Source of the DNA: Clostridia bacterium
GTDB lineage: Bacteria; Bacillota; Clostridia; Oscillospirales; CAG-272
Assembly: GCA_017444735.1 (NCBI GenBank)
Contig: JAFSWB010000066.1
Location: forward strand, 1-44,839
DNA length: 44,839 nucleotides
Direction of reading: 5' to 3'
The notes beneath the pieces are model-generated. The model saw nothing but the letters and a program-made list of their open reading frames with translations. It ran no database searches and had not been told where the DNA came from. Shown in pieces: positions 33,632 to 43,564 of the stretch. The position numbers were made by a program, and so were the translations under genes. Numbering within the stretch: the stretch's first letter is position 1; each line of letters begins with the position of its first letter.

Positions 33632-36600
33632 GTGCTGACGCTTGTTACCGGAGGAGCGGGTTCCGGCAAGACGGAATTCGTTTTTTCCGAGATAGAAAAG
33701 ATACTGAACGGCGCCGACAGAAGGGTCGTCCTTCTCGTTCCGGAGCAGCAGACGGTCGTTTATGAGACCGAGATTGCCCGCCGTTTTCCTCCGGAGGCGG
33801 CTCTCCGCTTTGAGGCGATGAGCTTCACCCGTCTCTCGAACGCCGTCGCAAGAAAGACGGGCGGCCTTTCCGGCTCCGCCGTTTCACGCGGCGCGAAGGC
33901 GCTCATCACGTGGCGCGCCGTCAGCTCCGTGTGGGATTCTCTCGCCGTCGTTTCGACGGACGCGAGAGGGGCGAGAGGCCAGCTCGTGCCGAGGATTTCC
34001 GCGGCGCGGGAGGAGATGAAGATCAACGCGGTGACGGGCGCGGCCGCCGAGGAGGCGCTCGCGCGGGCGAAAGAGGCGGGAGAGGAGAACGATCCCGCGT
34101 TTCTGAAGCTGCGCGATCTTTTCCTCATTTCGGCGGCGTACGAGTCGATCGTGCGCGAGGAGCTCGGAGGGGAATACAGGGAAACCGTCCTCTCCGACAC
34201 GGTAAGGAGCGGCGCGGAGGCGGGATTCTTCGACAACACGGCCGTTTTCGTCGACTCCTTCGTCTCCGTCACGAAAGAGGAGTTCAGAGTCCTCTGCGAG
34301 CTGATCGCCGTCTGCGACGTCACGGTCACCGTTCCGCTGACGGACGCGAGGGCTCCGCTTCCGCACGAGAGGCCCGCGAAAAACTATTACGATCTGCTCG
34401 CTTCGTTCGGCGAACGGTTCACCGAGGTCGGGCGGATCTCGCTCGGCGGCTGCAAAAGGGCGAAGACGGCGGAGCTTTTCGCCGTGAGCAAATACCTTTT
34501 CGATTATGAAAAAAAGACAGACGACCCGCTCCGGGAGTCGGGGCTTCCGTCCGTTCACGACTCTGTCAGGGTCTTTTCCGTCGGCGACAGGTACGAGGAG
34601 GCGGAGGCCGCCGCGTCCGTCGTCGAACGGATCGTCAGAGACGGCGGGAGATATTCCGACGTCGCCGTCATATCGGGCGATCTCGGCGCTCTTCACGGCA
34701 TCGTTGAAAAATGCTTCGAGCGTCACGGGATCCCTTCGTTCAGGACGGAGCCGACGACGCTCGAATCGAGCCCGCTCGCGCGCCATTTCCTCTCTCTTCT
34801 CCGGATCCCGGGCGGGTGGCGGCGGGAAGACGTCGTCCGTCTTATAAAGACCGGTCTTACCGACCTGTCCGACGGCGAGGCGAGCGCGTTTGAGATCTAC
34901 ACGGAGGTATGGAACATACGCGGCAGGCGTATGTTCTCCACGCCGTGGAGCATGAACCCTGCGGGGTACACGGCGGATATGGGCGACGGCGACCGCGCTC
35001 TTCTTTCGGACGCCAACAGCGGGCGGGAGAAGCTGATACCCCCCGTCGAGACCTTCGTCTCCGTCTTCGGGGGAGGAGAGGCGGACGTCCGGGATATCGC
35101 CGAGGCGCTCGTCAGGTATTCCGAGGAGAGCGGCCTCTATTCCGCGCTGAAAAGGCGCTCCGAGCTGCTGCGCGCGGCGGGCGACGCCGACGGCGCGGTG
35201 AGGGATCTCGGGACGTTCCGGAAGATGATGAAGTGTCTTGACGACGCGGTCCGTTATCTCCCCGGAGTGAAGTGCGACGCGGAGGGCTTTTCTTCGATCC
35301 TGCGCTTTGCGATGACCGACGCGGGGGCGGGAGCCATCCCGACCGGCGTCGACGAGGTCGCGCTCGGCTCCGCCGCTACGATACGGACGGGGCGGGTACG
35401 CCACGTCATCCTTCTCGGATGCGTCGCGGGCGAGTTCCCCGGCGCGGCGGACGACAGCGGATTCTTCAGCGACGCCGAGCGCGAGACGCTCGCCGGGGCC
35501 GGGATCGATCTCTGGTCGGACGGGAGAGAGCGATCCGCGATGGAGCTGTTGAGGTTCCACCGCTCCGCCGCTCTGCCGTCGGATTCCCTGACGCTTTTCG
35601 TCCCTTCGTCGTCGTTCGGAAGTCAGACCGTCATATCGGCGGGGGCCGAACGCGTCCTTTCCGTCCTCGGACGGGAGGAGCCGGTCCCGTTTTCGTCGCT
35701 TCCCGTCGAGGAGCGTCTTTTCAGCCGGGCGGGGATCGACAACGCGATCCTTGCGGCGAGAAAGAAGGGCGACGGAAAGGAAGAGGCGGCGCTTCTGCGG
35801 ATGAGGTCGCGTCTTGAGGGCGACGTGAGATCGGAGAAAAGAGATCCGTCCTCCGAATCCGTCTCCGGGACCACGGCGGCGGCGATATTCGGCGGCGACG
35901 TCGTGATATCAGAGACAAAAATGAATAAATACGTCGAGTGCCCGTTCTCGTTCTATCTCGACTTCGTTCTCAAAATGGGGGAGAGAAAACGGGCTGAATT
36001 CTCGGGGCTGAACAGGGGACTGTTCGTTCACTACGTTCTCGAGCAGTTCTTTGCGCGCACCAAGGACGGGGACTACCCGCTTCCGAAGGAAGAGACCGAG
36101 GCGATCTGCGACGAGATAATCGACGGGTACGTCGGAGAGCTTTTCGGCGACGAGGCGGGGAGTGAGAGGGTAAAATACGTCGTCATCGCTCTTCGCCGCA
36201 CGGCGCTTCTGTTTGTCAATTCCGTCATGGAGGAGATGGCTCAGAGCCGTTTCAGGATCGTTTCAACGGAGACGGCGTTCGGCAAAAAGGGGTCGCCCGA
36301 GTCGCCCCGCATCCCGCTCGGAGACGGAACGACGCTCTCGTTCAACGGAAAGATCGACCGAATCGACACGTATCGGAAGGACGGAAAAACGTTCGTCCGG
36401 ATCGTCGACTACAAAACGGGGAAACAGGACTTCGATCTCGACAAAATAAAAGCCGGGATCGACGTACAGCTTCTCGTTTACCTTTTTTCGGTCTGGAGAT
36501 CGAACGGCGTCGGGATCGGAAAGATCCTCGGGGAAGGAGAGATCGTCCCGGCGGGCGCCGAATATCTTCATATCGACTTCGGACGGACGAACGAAAAGGG

Positions 36601-36958
36601 ACCCGTGACCGGCGAGGAAGCGTTCCGCGCCCGTCTTGAAAATCCCGACAGGAAAGGACTGTTCCTCTGCGAGAGCGACGTCCTTGACGCGATGGACCGC
36701 GGGATCACCGGCAAATACGTTCCCCTCGGGAAGGACGGTTCCCCGTCGGAGTTCCTCGTGTCGCTCGAGAGGTTCGGGGAGCTCTCCGACGAGCTCGAGA
36801 AGACGGTGGCGTCGGTCGCAAAATCAATGAAGAGCGGCGTCGGCGCGGCGCGCTCGGCGTCCGGCTTCAAGTCGGTCGATCCGTGCGTATACTGCGACGG
36901 AAAAGCGGTATGCCGGTTATTCAAAAAGAAAGCGAACGGGGGTGGCTCCGATGAGTAA
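33632..36958 (+). CDS. addB: ATP-dependent nuclease subunit AddB
   Basis: The product is 1108 aa, near the usual 1150. Walker A GGAGSGKT (7-14) and VLLVPEQQTVVYE are typical of AddB, whose helicase half is inactive and scans for Chi. The C-terminal RecB-type nuclease has the IVDYKTGKQDF motif (D, then Y-K-T). An iron-sulfur staple is visible: one Cys in YVECPFSFY (about 770) and three in CVYCDGKAVC near the end. With AddA it processes double-strand breaks for RecA. GTG start follows AAGGAGGAG. Its end overlaps addA by 8 bp. Confidence 0.94.
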   Translation: MLTLVTGGAGSGKTEFVFSEIEKILNGADRRVVLLVPEQQTVVYETEIARRFPPEAALRFEAMSFTRLSNAVARKTGGLSGSAVSRGAKALITWRAVSSVWDSLAVVSTDARGARGQLVPRISAAREEMKINAVTGAAAEEALARAKEAGEENDPAFLKLRDLFLISAAYESIVREELGGEYRETVLSDTVRSGAEAGFFDNTAVFVDSFVSVTKEEFRVLCELIAVCDVTVTVPLTDARAPLPHERPAKNYYDLLASFGERFTEVGRISLGGCKRAKTAELFAVSKYLFDYEKKTDDPLRESGLPSVHDSVRVFSVGDRYEEAEAAASVVERIVRDGGRYSDVAVISGDLGALHGIVEKCFERHGIPSFRTEPTTLESSPLARHFLSLLRIPGGWRREDVVRLIKTGLTDLSDGEASAFEIYTEVWNIRGRRMFSTPWSMNPAGYTADMGDGDRALLSDANSGREKLIPPVETFVSVFGGGEADVRDIAEALVRYSEESGLYSALKRRSELLRAAGDADGAVRDLGTFRKMMKCLDDAVRYLPGVKCDAEGFSSILRFAMTDAGAGAIPTGVDEVALGSAATIRTGRVRHVILLGCVAGEFPGAADDSGFFSDAERETLAGAGIDLWSDGRERSAMELLRFHRSAALPSDSLTLFVPSSSFGSQTVISAGAERVLSVLGREEPVPFSSLPVEERLFSRAGIDNAILAARKKGDGKEEAALLRMRSRLEGDVRSEKRDPSSESVSGTTAAAIFGGDVVISETKMNKYVECPFSFYLDFVLKMGERKRAEFSGLNRGLFVHYVLEQFFARTKDGDYPLPKEETEAICDEIIDGYVGELFGDEAGSERVKYVVIALRRTALLFVNSVMEEMAQSRFRIVSTETAFGKKGSPESPRIPLGDGTTLSFNGKIDRIDTYRKDGKTFVRIVDYKTGKQDFDLDKIKAGIDVQLLVYLFSVWRSNGVGIGKILGEGEIVPAGAEYLHIDFGRTNEKGPVTGEEAFRARLENPDRKGLFLCESDVLDAMDRGITGKYVPLGKDGSPSEFLVSLERFGELSDELEKTVASVAKSMKSGVGAARSASGFKSVDPCVYCDGKAVCRLFKKKANGGGSDE

Positions 36959-39900
36959 CGACGTCAGATGGACCCCCGATCAGTCGCTCGCCCTGCGAAG
37001 AAGGGGCAACACCCTCGTTTCAGCCGCGGCGGGCTCCGGTAAGACGACCGCTCTTGCCGGAAAGATCATAAGACTTCTCACGGAATCGGGCGCGCGGCTC
37101 GACCGGATGCTCGTCGTGACGTTCACAAAGGCGTCCGCGGAGGAGCTTCGCGCAAAGATCGGGAAAGCGTTGAGAGAACAGATCGCCGTCGATCCGTCAG
37201 CCGCGGACCATCTCGGAGATCTTCCGTCGGCGGAGATCGGAACGATCCACAGCTTTCTTCTGAAGGCGCTGCGGGAATATTATTCGGAGCTCGGTCTTCC
37301 TCCCGGGATCTCCGTTATCGAGACGGAGTCGGCGTCGGAGCTTAAATCCGACGCGGCGGAGGACACGATCGAGGACCTTTTCTCCGGTTCGGCGAGCGAC
37401 GTCCCGGAAAACGAGATGGGTATCGCGGAGATCTGCGACGTCTTCGGGGACGTCAAAACGGCCGCCGCGGAGCTTATAAAGACGGACGATGAGTTCGGGC
37501 AGCGCGGCGCGGGGACCGACCGCTTCCGCGAGTTCGCCGACACGCTCGACCGGTACGCCGGCAAAGACGTTTTCGAGTCCCCCTGGGGAGGGGAGATCAG
37601 AGCAGACCTCGAAGAGGGCGCCCGTTATCTGATCTCCGCGCTCGCCGTCGCGGCTCCGCATCTTCGCGACAAATTCGTTCCGTTCGCGGACCGGCTTTCC
37701 GACTGGCTTTCCCGCTTTCTTGACGCCGTCGTGAAGGGCGACAGGGAGGCGATCGTGGAAACGGCGGACTCCCTTGCCGGAGACGTCGGAGATTCGCCGC
37801 GCAATACGAGCAAAGATCTTTATGCGGCGATCTGTCAGGACGTAAAAAAAGACGCGTCCTCCCTCGCCGGAAAAGCGGCGGAGCGGCTCGGTCTTTCGGA
37901 CGGGGAGATCGCGGACGCGATGCGAAGGACCGCCCGCTTTGTCCGCGGACTCGGCAGAGCGGCCGATCTTTACACGCAAAAATACACGGAGAGAAAAAGA
38001 GAACGGGGAAAACTCGATTACAAGGATATCGAGACGTACGCCTTCCGCCTCTTCGTCGGAGAGGACGGACGGCCGACCGAGGCGGCGAAGAGGGTCGGGA
38101 AGCGGTTCGAATTCATCTTTGTCGACGAATATCAGGACACGAACGCGATCCAGGACGCGATCTTCCGCGCGGTAGGCGCGAATTCGGAGAGATTTCTCGT
38201 CGGCGATATCAAGCAGGCGATCTACCAGTTCCGCGGAGGCGATCCGGAGGTGTTCTCCCGTTACCGCGAGGAGTGGGAGACCGTCTCGGGGGGCGACTTC
38301 CCGGGAGACGGAGACGTGACGGCTCCGCGCGACGCCGGCGTGTTCATGAGCGAGAATTTCAGGTGCTCCGAGCCGGTGGTCCGGTTTGCGAACGCGGTCT
38401 CGCGGTATATGTTCCCCCACGGGGGCATACCGTTCTGTGAGAGAGACGAGCTCGTCTTCGCGTCCGGCTCGAAGACGGACGACCCCGTGTCCGTCTGCCT
38501 CATCAACAGCGAAAAGGGGAAGACGAGGGAGCCGCACTTCATCGCGCGGACGATCCTCGGGATGCTCGGCCGCGATCTTTACGGGACGGGACCGCTTCGC
38601 CCGGAGGATTTCGCGATCCTTCTGGCGACCAACGCCGAGTGCGAAAGGTTCGCCTCCGTTCTCTCGGAGTACGGCATACCGACGTCCGTTCAGTCGGGCG
38701 TTCCGCTGAAAGAGGAGGAAGAGGTCGTCCTTGCGCTCAATATACTGAAAACGATCGACAACCCGTACCGGGACGTTCCGCTCATAGGGATGATGTATTC
38801 GTCCGTCGGCGGATTTTCACTCGACGATCTCGTCCGTATCCGTCAAAAATACGGCGACGGTCTGTTTTACTCTGCCGTGAAAAGGACGGCGGAGAGCGAG
38901 CCGGTCGGCGCCGACGCCGATATCGTCGGGAAGTGCGCCGGGTTCTGCGCAGCCGTCGAGCGGTACAGAACGGCGGAGAGGTCGACTCCGGCGGACGCTT
39001 TTATCGAGTACGTCTTTAACGAAAGCGGTCTTATGCACGCGCCGGAGGTGACCGGCAAAGCGGACGGCGCACGTCGGCTCCGGTCGCTTATCGATATGGC
39101 GAGGGAGTACGAGGACGGCCCGTTCGGAGGCCTTTTCGGCTTCCTGACCCACGTCGAAAACAAGATCAGATCGGACAATTTCAAGATGTCGTTCGAGCGC
39201 GGGGGAGCGGTCCGTATCATCACGCGCCACAGATCGAAGGGACTCGAATTCCCGGTCTGCTTCCTTTCGGGCGTCAACAAATCGTATAACGAGAGGTCTC
39301 TTTCGGCGACGATGCTCGCGCACAGGGATCTCGGAGTCGGTATAATGATCCCGAGCGGCGGCGGATTGACGAATTACGACAATCCGGTCAGAGCGGCGAT
39401 CGGGGAAAGGCTTCGCGTGTCGCAGCGCGAGGAACATATGAGGACGCTCTACGTCGCCATGACGAGAGCAAAATACAAGCTGTTCGTGACCGCGGAGTGC
39501 AAACCCGAGGCGGAGATCGGAAAAGCGAAGAGATCGGCGCTCGTCACGGGCGGATACGGCGTGAGATCGGACAAACGAATGCTCGATCATATCCTGAAGG
39601 GGATCTTTTCCTCAAGCGAGTCGGTCTGCCGGCTCTCCGCCCTGTCGGGCGAGGACGTCGATAATATCGGGCCGGAGACGCCCGCCGATGAAATCGGCGG
39701 AGAAACGCCCGCCGCGGATGCCGCGGAGGACGCCGCCGTGCTTCGCGCGGAGCGGAACTTCACGTTTGAATATCCGTACTCGTTCCTCTCGAATCTCCCG
39801 TCGAAGCTCGCGGTGTCCGCGCTCTACCCGGAGGTCCTTGACGACAGGGACGGAGCCGCGGTCCTCCCGGAGGAGGAACCGGAGGACGACGGGATGCCGT

Positions 39901-40496
39901 ATCCGACCTTTATGACCGGAACGTTCGATCACGCTCCGGCGGACAGAGGAACGGCCAATCACGTTTTCCTGCAGTTCGCGGACTTCGGACGTCTTCGCGG
40001 CGGGGACGTCGGAGACGAGCTCAAAAGGCTCGTCGGGGACGGTTTTCTGACGCCGAGGATGGGCGAGCTCGTCCTTCTTCCTCTTATCGACGCGTTCCGC
40101 CGCGGCGAGCTTTTCCGCCGGATAGCGGACGCCGCCGAGGTGTGGCGTGAATTCCGGTTCAACGTCCGGCTTCCCGCGTGGAAGTTCACGTCCGACGGCG
40201 AGCTCGCCGAAAAATACGAAAAAACGGGGACCTGCGTCACGGTGCAGGGCGTTTTCGACTGCGTTTTCCGCGAAAAGAGCGGACGGCTCGTCCTCGTCGA
40301 TTACAAAACGGACGGCGCGGGCGGCGAAATAAGAGATCCCGCGTCCCTCGAGAAAAAATTGAGGGAGCGTCACCGTTTGCAGCTCAAATATTACAGAGAG
40401 GCGGCGTCGCTTCTGTTCGGGCGGGACCCGGACGAGGTGCTGATCTGGTCGCTTCCGCTCGGGAAGAGCGTCGATCTTTCCGATATCACGAAATAA
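36951..40496 (+). CDS. addA: ATP-dependent helicase/nuclease subunit AddA
   Basis: The product is 1181 aa, near the family length of about 1230. A Q-motif (WTPDQSLAL) and Walker A AAAGSGKT (25-32) start a UvrD-type helicase. Further motifs: TFTKASAEELR, FIFVDEYQDTN (Walker B), GDIKQAIYQFRGGDPEVF, SENFRCSEPV, ITRHRSKGLEFPV and LYVAMTRAKYKL. The C-terminal nuclease reads GRLVLVDYKTD with the family's D and K. AddA drives 3'-5' unwinding and cuts one strand. The ATG at 36951 is preferred over a GTG at 36942; both lie in the addB end. Confidence 0.95.
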   Translation: MSNDVRWTPDQSLALRRRGNTLVSAAAGSGKTTALAGKIIRLLTESGARLDRMLVVTFTKASAEELRAKIGKALREQIAVDPSAADHLGDLPSAEIGTIHSFLLKALREYYSELGLPPGISVIETESASELKSDAAEDTIEDLFSGSASDVPENEMGIAEICDVFGDVKTAAAELIKTDDEFGQRGAGTDRFREFADTLDRYAGKDVFESPWGGEIRADLEEGARYLISALAVAAPHLRDKFVPFADRLSDWLSRFLDAVVKGDREAIVETADSLAGDVGDSPRNTSKDLYAAICQDVKKDASSLAGKAAERLGLSDGEIADAMRRTARFVRGLGRAADLYTQKYTERKRERGKLDYKDIETYAFRLFVGEDGRPTEAAKRVGKRFEFIFVDEYQDTNAIQDAIFRAVGANSERFLVGDIKQAIYQFRGGDPEVFSRYREEWETVSGGDFPGDGDVTAPRDAGVFMSENFRCSEPVVRFANAVSRYMFPHGGIPFCERDELVFASGSKTDDPVSVCLINSEKGKTREPHFIARTILGMLGRDLYGTGPLRPEDFAILLATNAECERFASVLSEYGIPTSVQSGVPLKEEEEVVLALNILKTIDNPYRDVPLIGMMYSSVGGFSLDDLVRIRQKYGDGLFYSAVKRTAESEPVGADADIVGKCAGFCAAVERYRTAERSTPADAFIEYVFNESGLMHAPEVTGKADGARRLRSLIDMAREYEDGPFGGLFGFLTHVENKIRSDNFKMSFERGGAVRIITRHRSKGLEFPVCFLSGVNKSYNERSLSATMLAHRDLGVGIMIPSGGGLTNYDNPVRAAIGERLRVSQREEHMRTLYVAMTRAKYKLFVTAECKPEAEIGKAKRSALVTGGYGVRSDKRMLDHILKGIFSSSESVCRLSALSGEDVDNIGPETPADEIGGETPAADAAEDAAVLRAERNFTFEYPYSFLSNLPSKLAVSALYPEVLDDRDGAAVLPEEEPEDDGMPYPTFMTGTFDHAPADRGTANHVFLQFADFGRLRGGDVGDELKRLVGDGFLTPRMGELVLLPLIDAFRRGELFRRIADAAEVWREFRFNVRLPAWKFTSDGELAEKYEKTGTCVTVQGVFDCVFREKSGRLVLVDYKTDGAGGEIRDPASLEKKLRERHRLQLKYYREAASLLFGRDPDEVLIWSLPLGKSVDLSDITK

Positions 40497-40518
40497 CGAC
40501 TTGTCAGGGGGGACCCGG

Positions 40519-41232
40519 ATGAAAAACGTATTTATAACCGGCGCTTCCGGCGGGATAGGCGGCGCGGCGGCGGAGCGTTTCGCTTCCGCCGGGTACCGCG
40601 TGTACGCCGGGTACTTCTCGGGGCGCGACGCGGCGCTCCGCCTCGCGGAGAAAACGGGGTGTATCCCGGTCAGAGCCGACGTCACGGATGCGCGGGAGGT
40701 CGCCGACGCGATCGGAACGATCGAAAAAGAGGGCGGCGTCGACATTCTCGTCAACTGCGCCGGGGTTGCTGAATTCTGTCTTTTCGATAAAATAACGGAC
40801 GAGTCGTGGGACAGGATGTTCGACGTGAACGTTAAGGGCGCGTTCTTCACCTCGCGGGCGGCGGTCCCCTCGATGATAAGAAAAAAGAGAGGGCGGATCA
40901 TCAATGTGTCCTCCATGTGGGGGATAACGGGCGCGTCGTGCGAGGTCCACTACTCCGCTTCGAAGGCGGCGCTTATCGGCTTCACCAAGGCGCTCGCGAA
41001 GGAGCTCGGTCCGTCCGGCGTCACGGTCAACTGCGTTGCGCCGGGCGTCATCGACACGAGGATGAACGCGCGGCTGTCCGAGAGCGACAGAGAGGCGCTC
41101 CGCGAACAGATCCCGCTCTGCCGGATCGGGACGCCCGCCGACGCGGCGGGAGCGATCCTCTTTCTCGCGTCGGACGACGCGGACTATATTACGGGCGCGG
41201 TCATCGCCCCCGACGGAGGAATGACGATATGA
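40519..41232 (+). CDS. Short-chain dehydrogenase/reductase (FabG-like)
   Basis: The product is 237 aa. The NAD(P) site TGASGGIG (7-14), NCAGV, catalytic Ser in IINVSSMWG, and YSASK (Tyr-x3-Lys) are present, and PGVIDTRMN follows as in FabG-like enzymes. The context is unusual for fatty-acid synthesis: it lies between addA and alr and overlaps alr by ATGA. The substrate is unknown; it could be a 3-oxoacyl-ACP reductase or a wall-related reductase. The start follows AGGGGGGAC. Confidence 0.9.
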   Translation: MKNVFITGASGGIGGAAAERFASAGYRVYAGYFSGRDAALRLAEKTGCIPVRADVTDAREVADAIGTIEKEGGVDILVNCAGVAEFCLFDKITDESWDRMFDVNVKGAFFTSRAAVPSMIRKKRGRIINVSSMWGITGASCEVHYSASKAALIGFTKALAKELGPSGVTVNCVAPGVIDTRMNARLSESDREALREQIPLCRIGTPADAAGAILFLASDDADYITGAVIAPDGGMTI

Positions 41233-42437
41233 AAAAGACGGACAACAAGGCGGTATTCGATTCTCTGCGCACGTGGGCGGAGATCGACACGGACGCGCTC
41301 GTGCGTAATTTCGATAAGGTAAAGAGCGTTCTGCCGCGCGGCGTCGGCGTCTGCGCCGTCGTCAAGGCCGACGCGTACGGCCACGGGGCGACCGAGACGG
41401 CGCGCGTCCTCGGCGACCGCCCGGCGGCTTACGCCGTCGCGATGACGGACGAGGGAGAACGGCTCCGTCTCGACGGGATAACGGCCCCCGTCATCGTTCT
41501 CGGCCACACTCCGCCCGCGGAGTACGGCGACCTCGTCAGGTACGGGATCGCCACGACCGTCACATCTCTTGATGAAGCGCGCCTTATGAGCGATTACTGT
41601 GAGAAAAACGGCGGGGAGATCGACGTCCATATCGCCGTGGACACGGGAATGACGAGGATCGGCGTTCCCGCCGACCGCCGGGGAGTCGACGAGGCGCTCG
41701 GCATCCTCTCGACTCCGCGCGTCAGGGTGCGCGGGATATTCAGCCACTACGCGTCGTCGGACAGCGCCGACCTGACGGCGGCGTACCGTCAGCGCGATTT
41801 GTTCGTCTCATTCGCCGACGCGCTCCGGGATTCCGGGGCGGCTCTTCCGGCGCTCCACATCTGCAACAGCGCGGCGTCGGTCGGAATGGAAGACAAATTC
41901 GATATGGTGAGGGCGGGGATCGTCCTTTACGGTCTCTCCCCGTCGGACGAGACGGATCTTTCGGTCGTCGGAGGAGTCGACCCCGTGATGAGTCTGCGTT
42001 CCCACGTCTCGCGCGTCCGCCGCGTTCCCGCGGGGACGCCGGTCAGTTACGGCGGAACGTTCGTCACGGAGAGAGAGACGGTCATAGCGACGGTTTCCGC
42101 CGGATACGCCGACGGCGTCCCGCGCCTTCTCTCAAACCGCGGCGAGGTGCTCGTCCGCGGGAGGCGCGCCCGCATCGTCGGGCGGGTCTGCATGGATCAG
42201 ATGATGATCGACGCGACCGATATCGACGGCGTCGCGGTCGGCGACGTCGTGACGGTTTTCGGAGCCGACGGAGGGGAGCGCATATCGGCCGACGACGCGG
42301 CGGCGCTCGCCGATACGATCGGCTACGAGCTGATCTGCTCGATAACGAAGAGGGTCCCGCGCGTCTATCTCTCGGGCGGGGTGGTCCGCCGCGTCTCGAA
42401 CGGCGTCGTCGGGAGCAAAAGCTTCGGAGTTCTGTGA
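41229..42437 (+). CDS. alr: Alanine racemase
   Basis: The product is 402 aa, slightly longer than the usual 370-390. The PLP lysine is K46 in VVKADAYGHG. The second catalytic base is Y293 in VSAGYADGVPR. R143 in DTGMTRIG and VGRVCMDQMMID are also typical. It makes D-alanine for peptidoglycan. Its start overlaps the reductase stop. Two PdaA-like wall enzymes follow behind their own promoter, so this end of the window is devoted to the cell wall. Confidence 0.95.
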   Translation: MKKTDNKAVFDSLRTWAEIDTDALVRNFDKVKSVLPRGVGVCAVVKADAYGHGATETARVLGDRPAAYAVAMTDEGERLRLDGITAPVIVLGHTPPAEYGDLVRYGIATTVTSLDEARLMSDYCEKNGGEIDVHIAVDTGMTRIGVPADRRGVDEALGILSTPRVRVRGIFSHYASSDSADLTAAYRQRDLFVSFADALRDSGAALPALHICNSAASVGMEDKFDMVRAGIVLYGLSPSDETDLSVVGGVDPVMSLRSHVSRVRRVPAGTPVSYGGTFVTERETVIATVSAGYADGVPRLLSNRGEVLVRGRRARIVGRVCMDQMMIDATDIDGVAVGDVVTVFGADGGERISADDAAALADTIGYELICSITKRVPRVYLSGGVVRRVSNGVVGSKSFGVL

Positions 42438-42446
42438 TCCGTCCCC

Positions 42447-42475
42447 TTGATTTGAGGGGCGTTGTGTGATAAACT
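42447..42475 (+). promoter_or_regulatory. Promoter of the tandem deacetylase genes
   Basis: TTGATT (42447-42452), a 17-bp spacer and TAAACT (42470-42475). The -35 lies in the loop of a small hairpin CCCCT...GAGGGG behind alr. Confidence 0.6.
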
Positions 42476-42503
42476 GAAAGCGGGAAACGGAGGTTGTTGA
42501 AAA

Positions 42504-43547
42504 ATGACAAAGATACTGCGCGCCGCGTCGCTTGTCCTCGTTATCGTAATGTCTCTCGCCGTTTTTGCGGGATGCAGAGAATCGAACGAGCCGGGCGGGG
42601 TCGGCAGAAACGAAGTCACCGGAAAAGAGTCGGGGACGGCAAGGAGCGGCGAACCGACCGGAGAGACCGCCGCGACGGCGCCGGCGACCGAAACGGCGTC
42701 CGCCGACGATCCCGTCGAAAGCGAGACCGGGAGCGGCTCCTCGGGGACGATCCCGCCGGCGCCCGCCGGAAAGGTCGTGAGGCCGACGGATCTTTCCTAC
42801 GTCGACTCGCTGCCGAGAGACTTCTTTGTCGACGCCGCTTCAGACGGGCAGGGAACGTGGTATATGGGAAAGACCGTGTACGACGCCTCGACCGGGACCG
42901 TTACGACGGTTTTCGAAAGAGATCCCGACACGCTCGCGACGCTCGACAAGTACGGCGCGATCTATTTGAAAAACTCCGATCGGAAGGTCGTTTATCTTTC
43001 GTTTGACTGCGGATATGAGAACGGCGTCACGCCCCGTATCCTCGACGTTCTGAAGGAAAAGAACGCCCCGGGCATATTCTTCGTGACGGGGGCGTATATC
43101 GACACTTCGGCGGATCTTATAAAAAGGCTGCTCGACGAGGGACACCTCGTCGGAACGCATACGAACAACCACAGGAACATGGCGCTCGTCTCCTCCGAGG
43201 ATTTCATCTACGAGATCCTCTCGAACGAGGAAAAACTGAAAGCCGCGATCCCGGACGCTCCCGATATGGTCTTTTACCGTCCTCCGATGGGCGCGGCGTC
43301 AGAGTGGGCGCTCGCCATGGCGAAGGCGATGGGGCTGACGACGGTCATGTGGTCGTGGACGCAATACGATTACGACCCGGACGATCAGCCGGACGTCGGC
43401 GTCGCGCTTGAAAAAGCGAAGGAAGGACTTCGCCCGGGGTGCGTATATCTTCTTCACGCCGTTTCGACAACGAACGCCGCGATCCTCGGCGACCTGATCG
43501 ACTTCATCAGAGGTCAGGGCTACGAGATCAGACGGCTCGACCAGTGA
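42504..43547 (+). CDS. PdaA-like polysaccharide deacetylase lipoprotein (copy 1)
   Basis: The product is 347 aa. A lipoprotein signal ends at VFAGC (Cys23). A Gly/Thr/Ala/Glu-rich linker (about 25-90) spaces the enzyme from the membrane. The NodB domain (about 163-345) shows SFDCGYENG (catalytic D168), HTNNH (H219, H223), FYRPPMG and a late LLHAVS. PdaA enzymes remove acetyl from N-acetylmuramic acid, a step to the muramic lactam of spore cortex; PdaA has TFDNGYENG at motif 1, so this belongs to that subgroup, with Cys where most deacetylases have the second Asp. It follows AACGGAGG and is in tandem with a paralogue. Confidence 0.86.
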   Translation: MTKILRAASLVLVIVMSLAVFAGCRESNEPGGVGRNEVTGKESGTARSGEPTGETAATAPATETASADDPVESETGSGSSGTIPPAPAGKVVRPTDLSYVDSLPRDFFVDAASDGQGTWYMGKTVYDASTGTVTTVFERDPDTLATLDKYGAIYLKNSDRKVVYLSFDCGYENGVTPRILDVLKEKNAPGIFFVTGAYIDTSADLIKRLLDEGHLVGTHTNNHRNMALVSSEDFIYEILSNEEKLKAAIPDAPDMVFYRPPMGAASEWALAMAKAMGLTTVMWSWTQYDYDPDDQPDVGVALEKAKEGLRPGCVYLLHAVSTTNAAILGDLIDFIRGQGYEIRRLDQ

Positions 43548-43564
43548 CAGGGAGATGACCTGAC

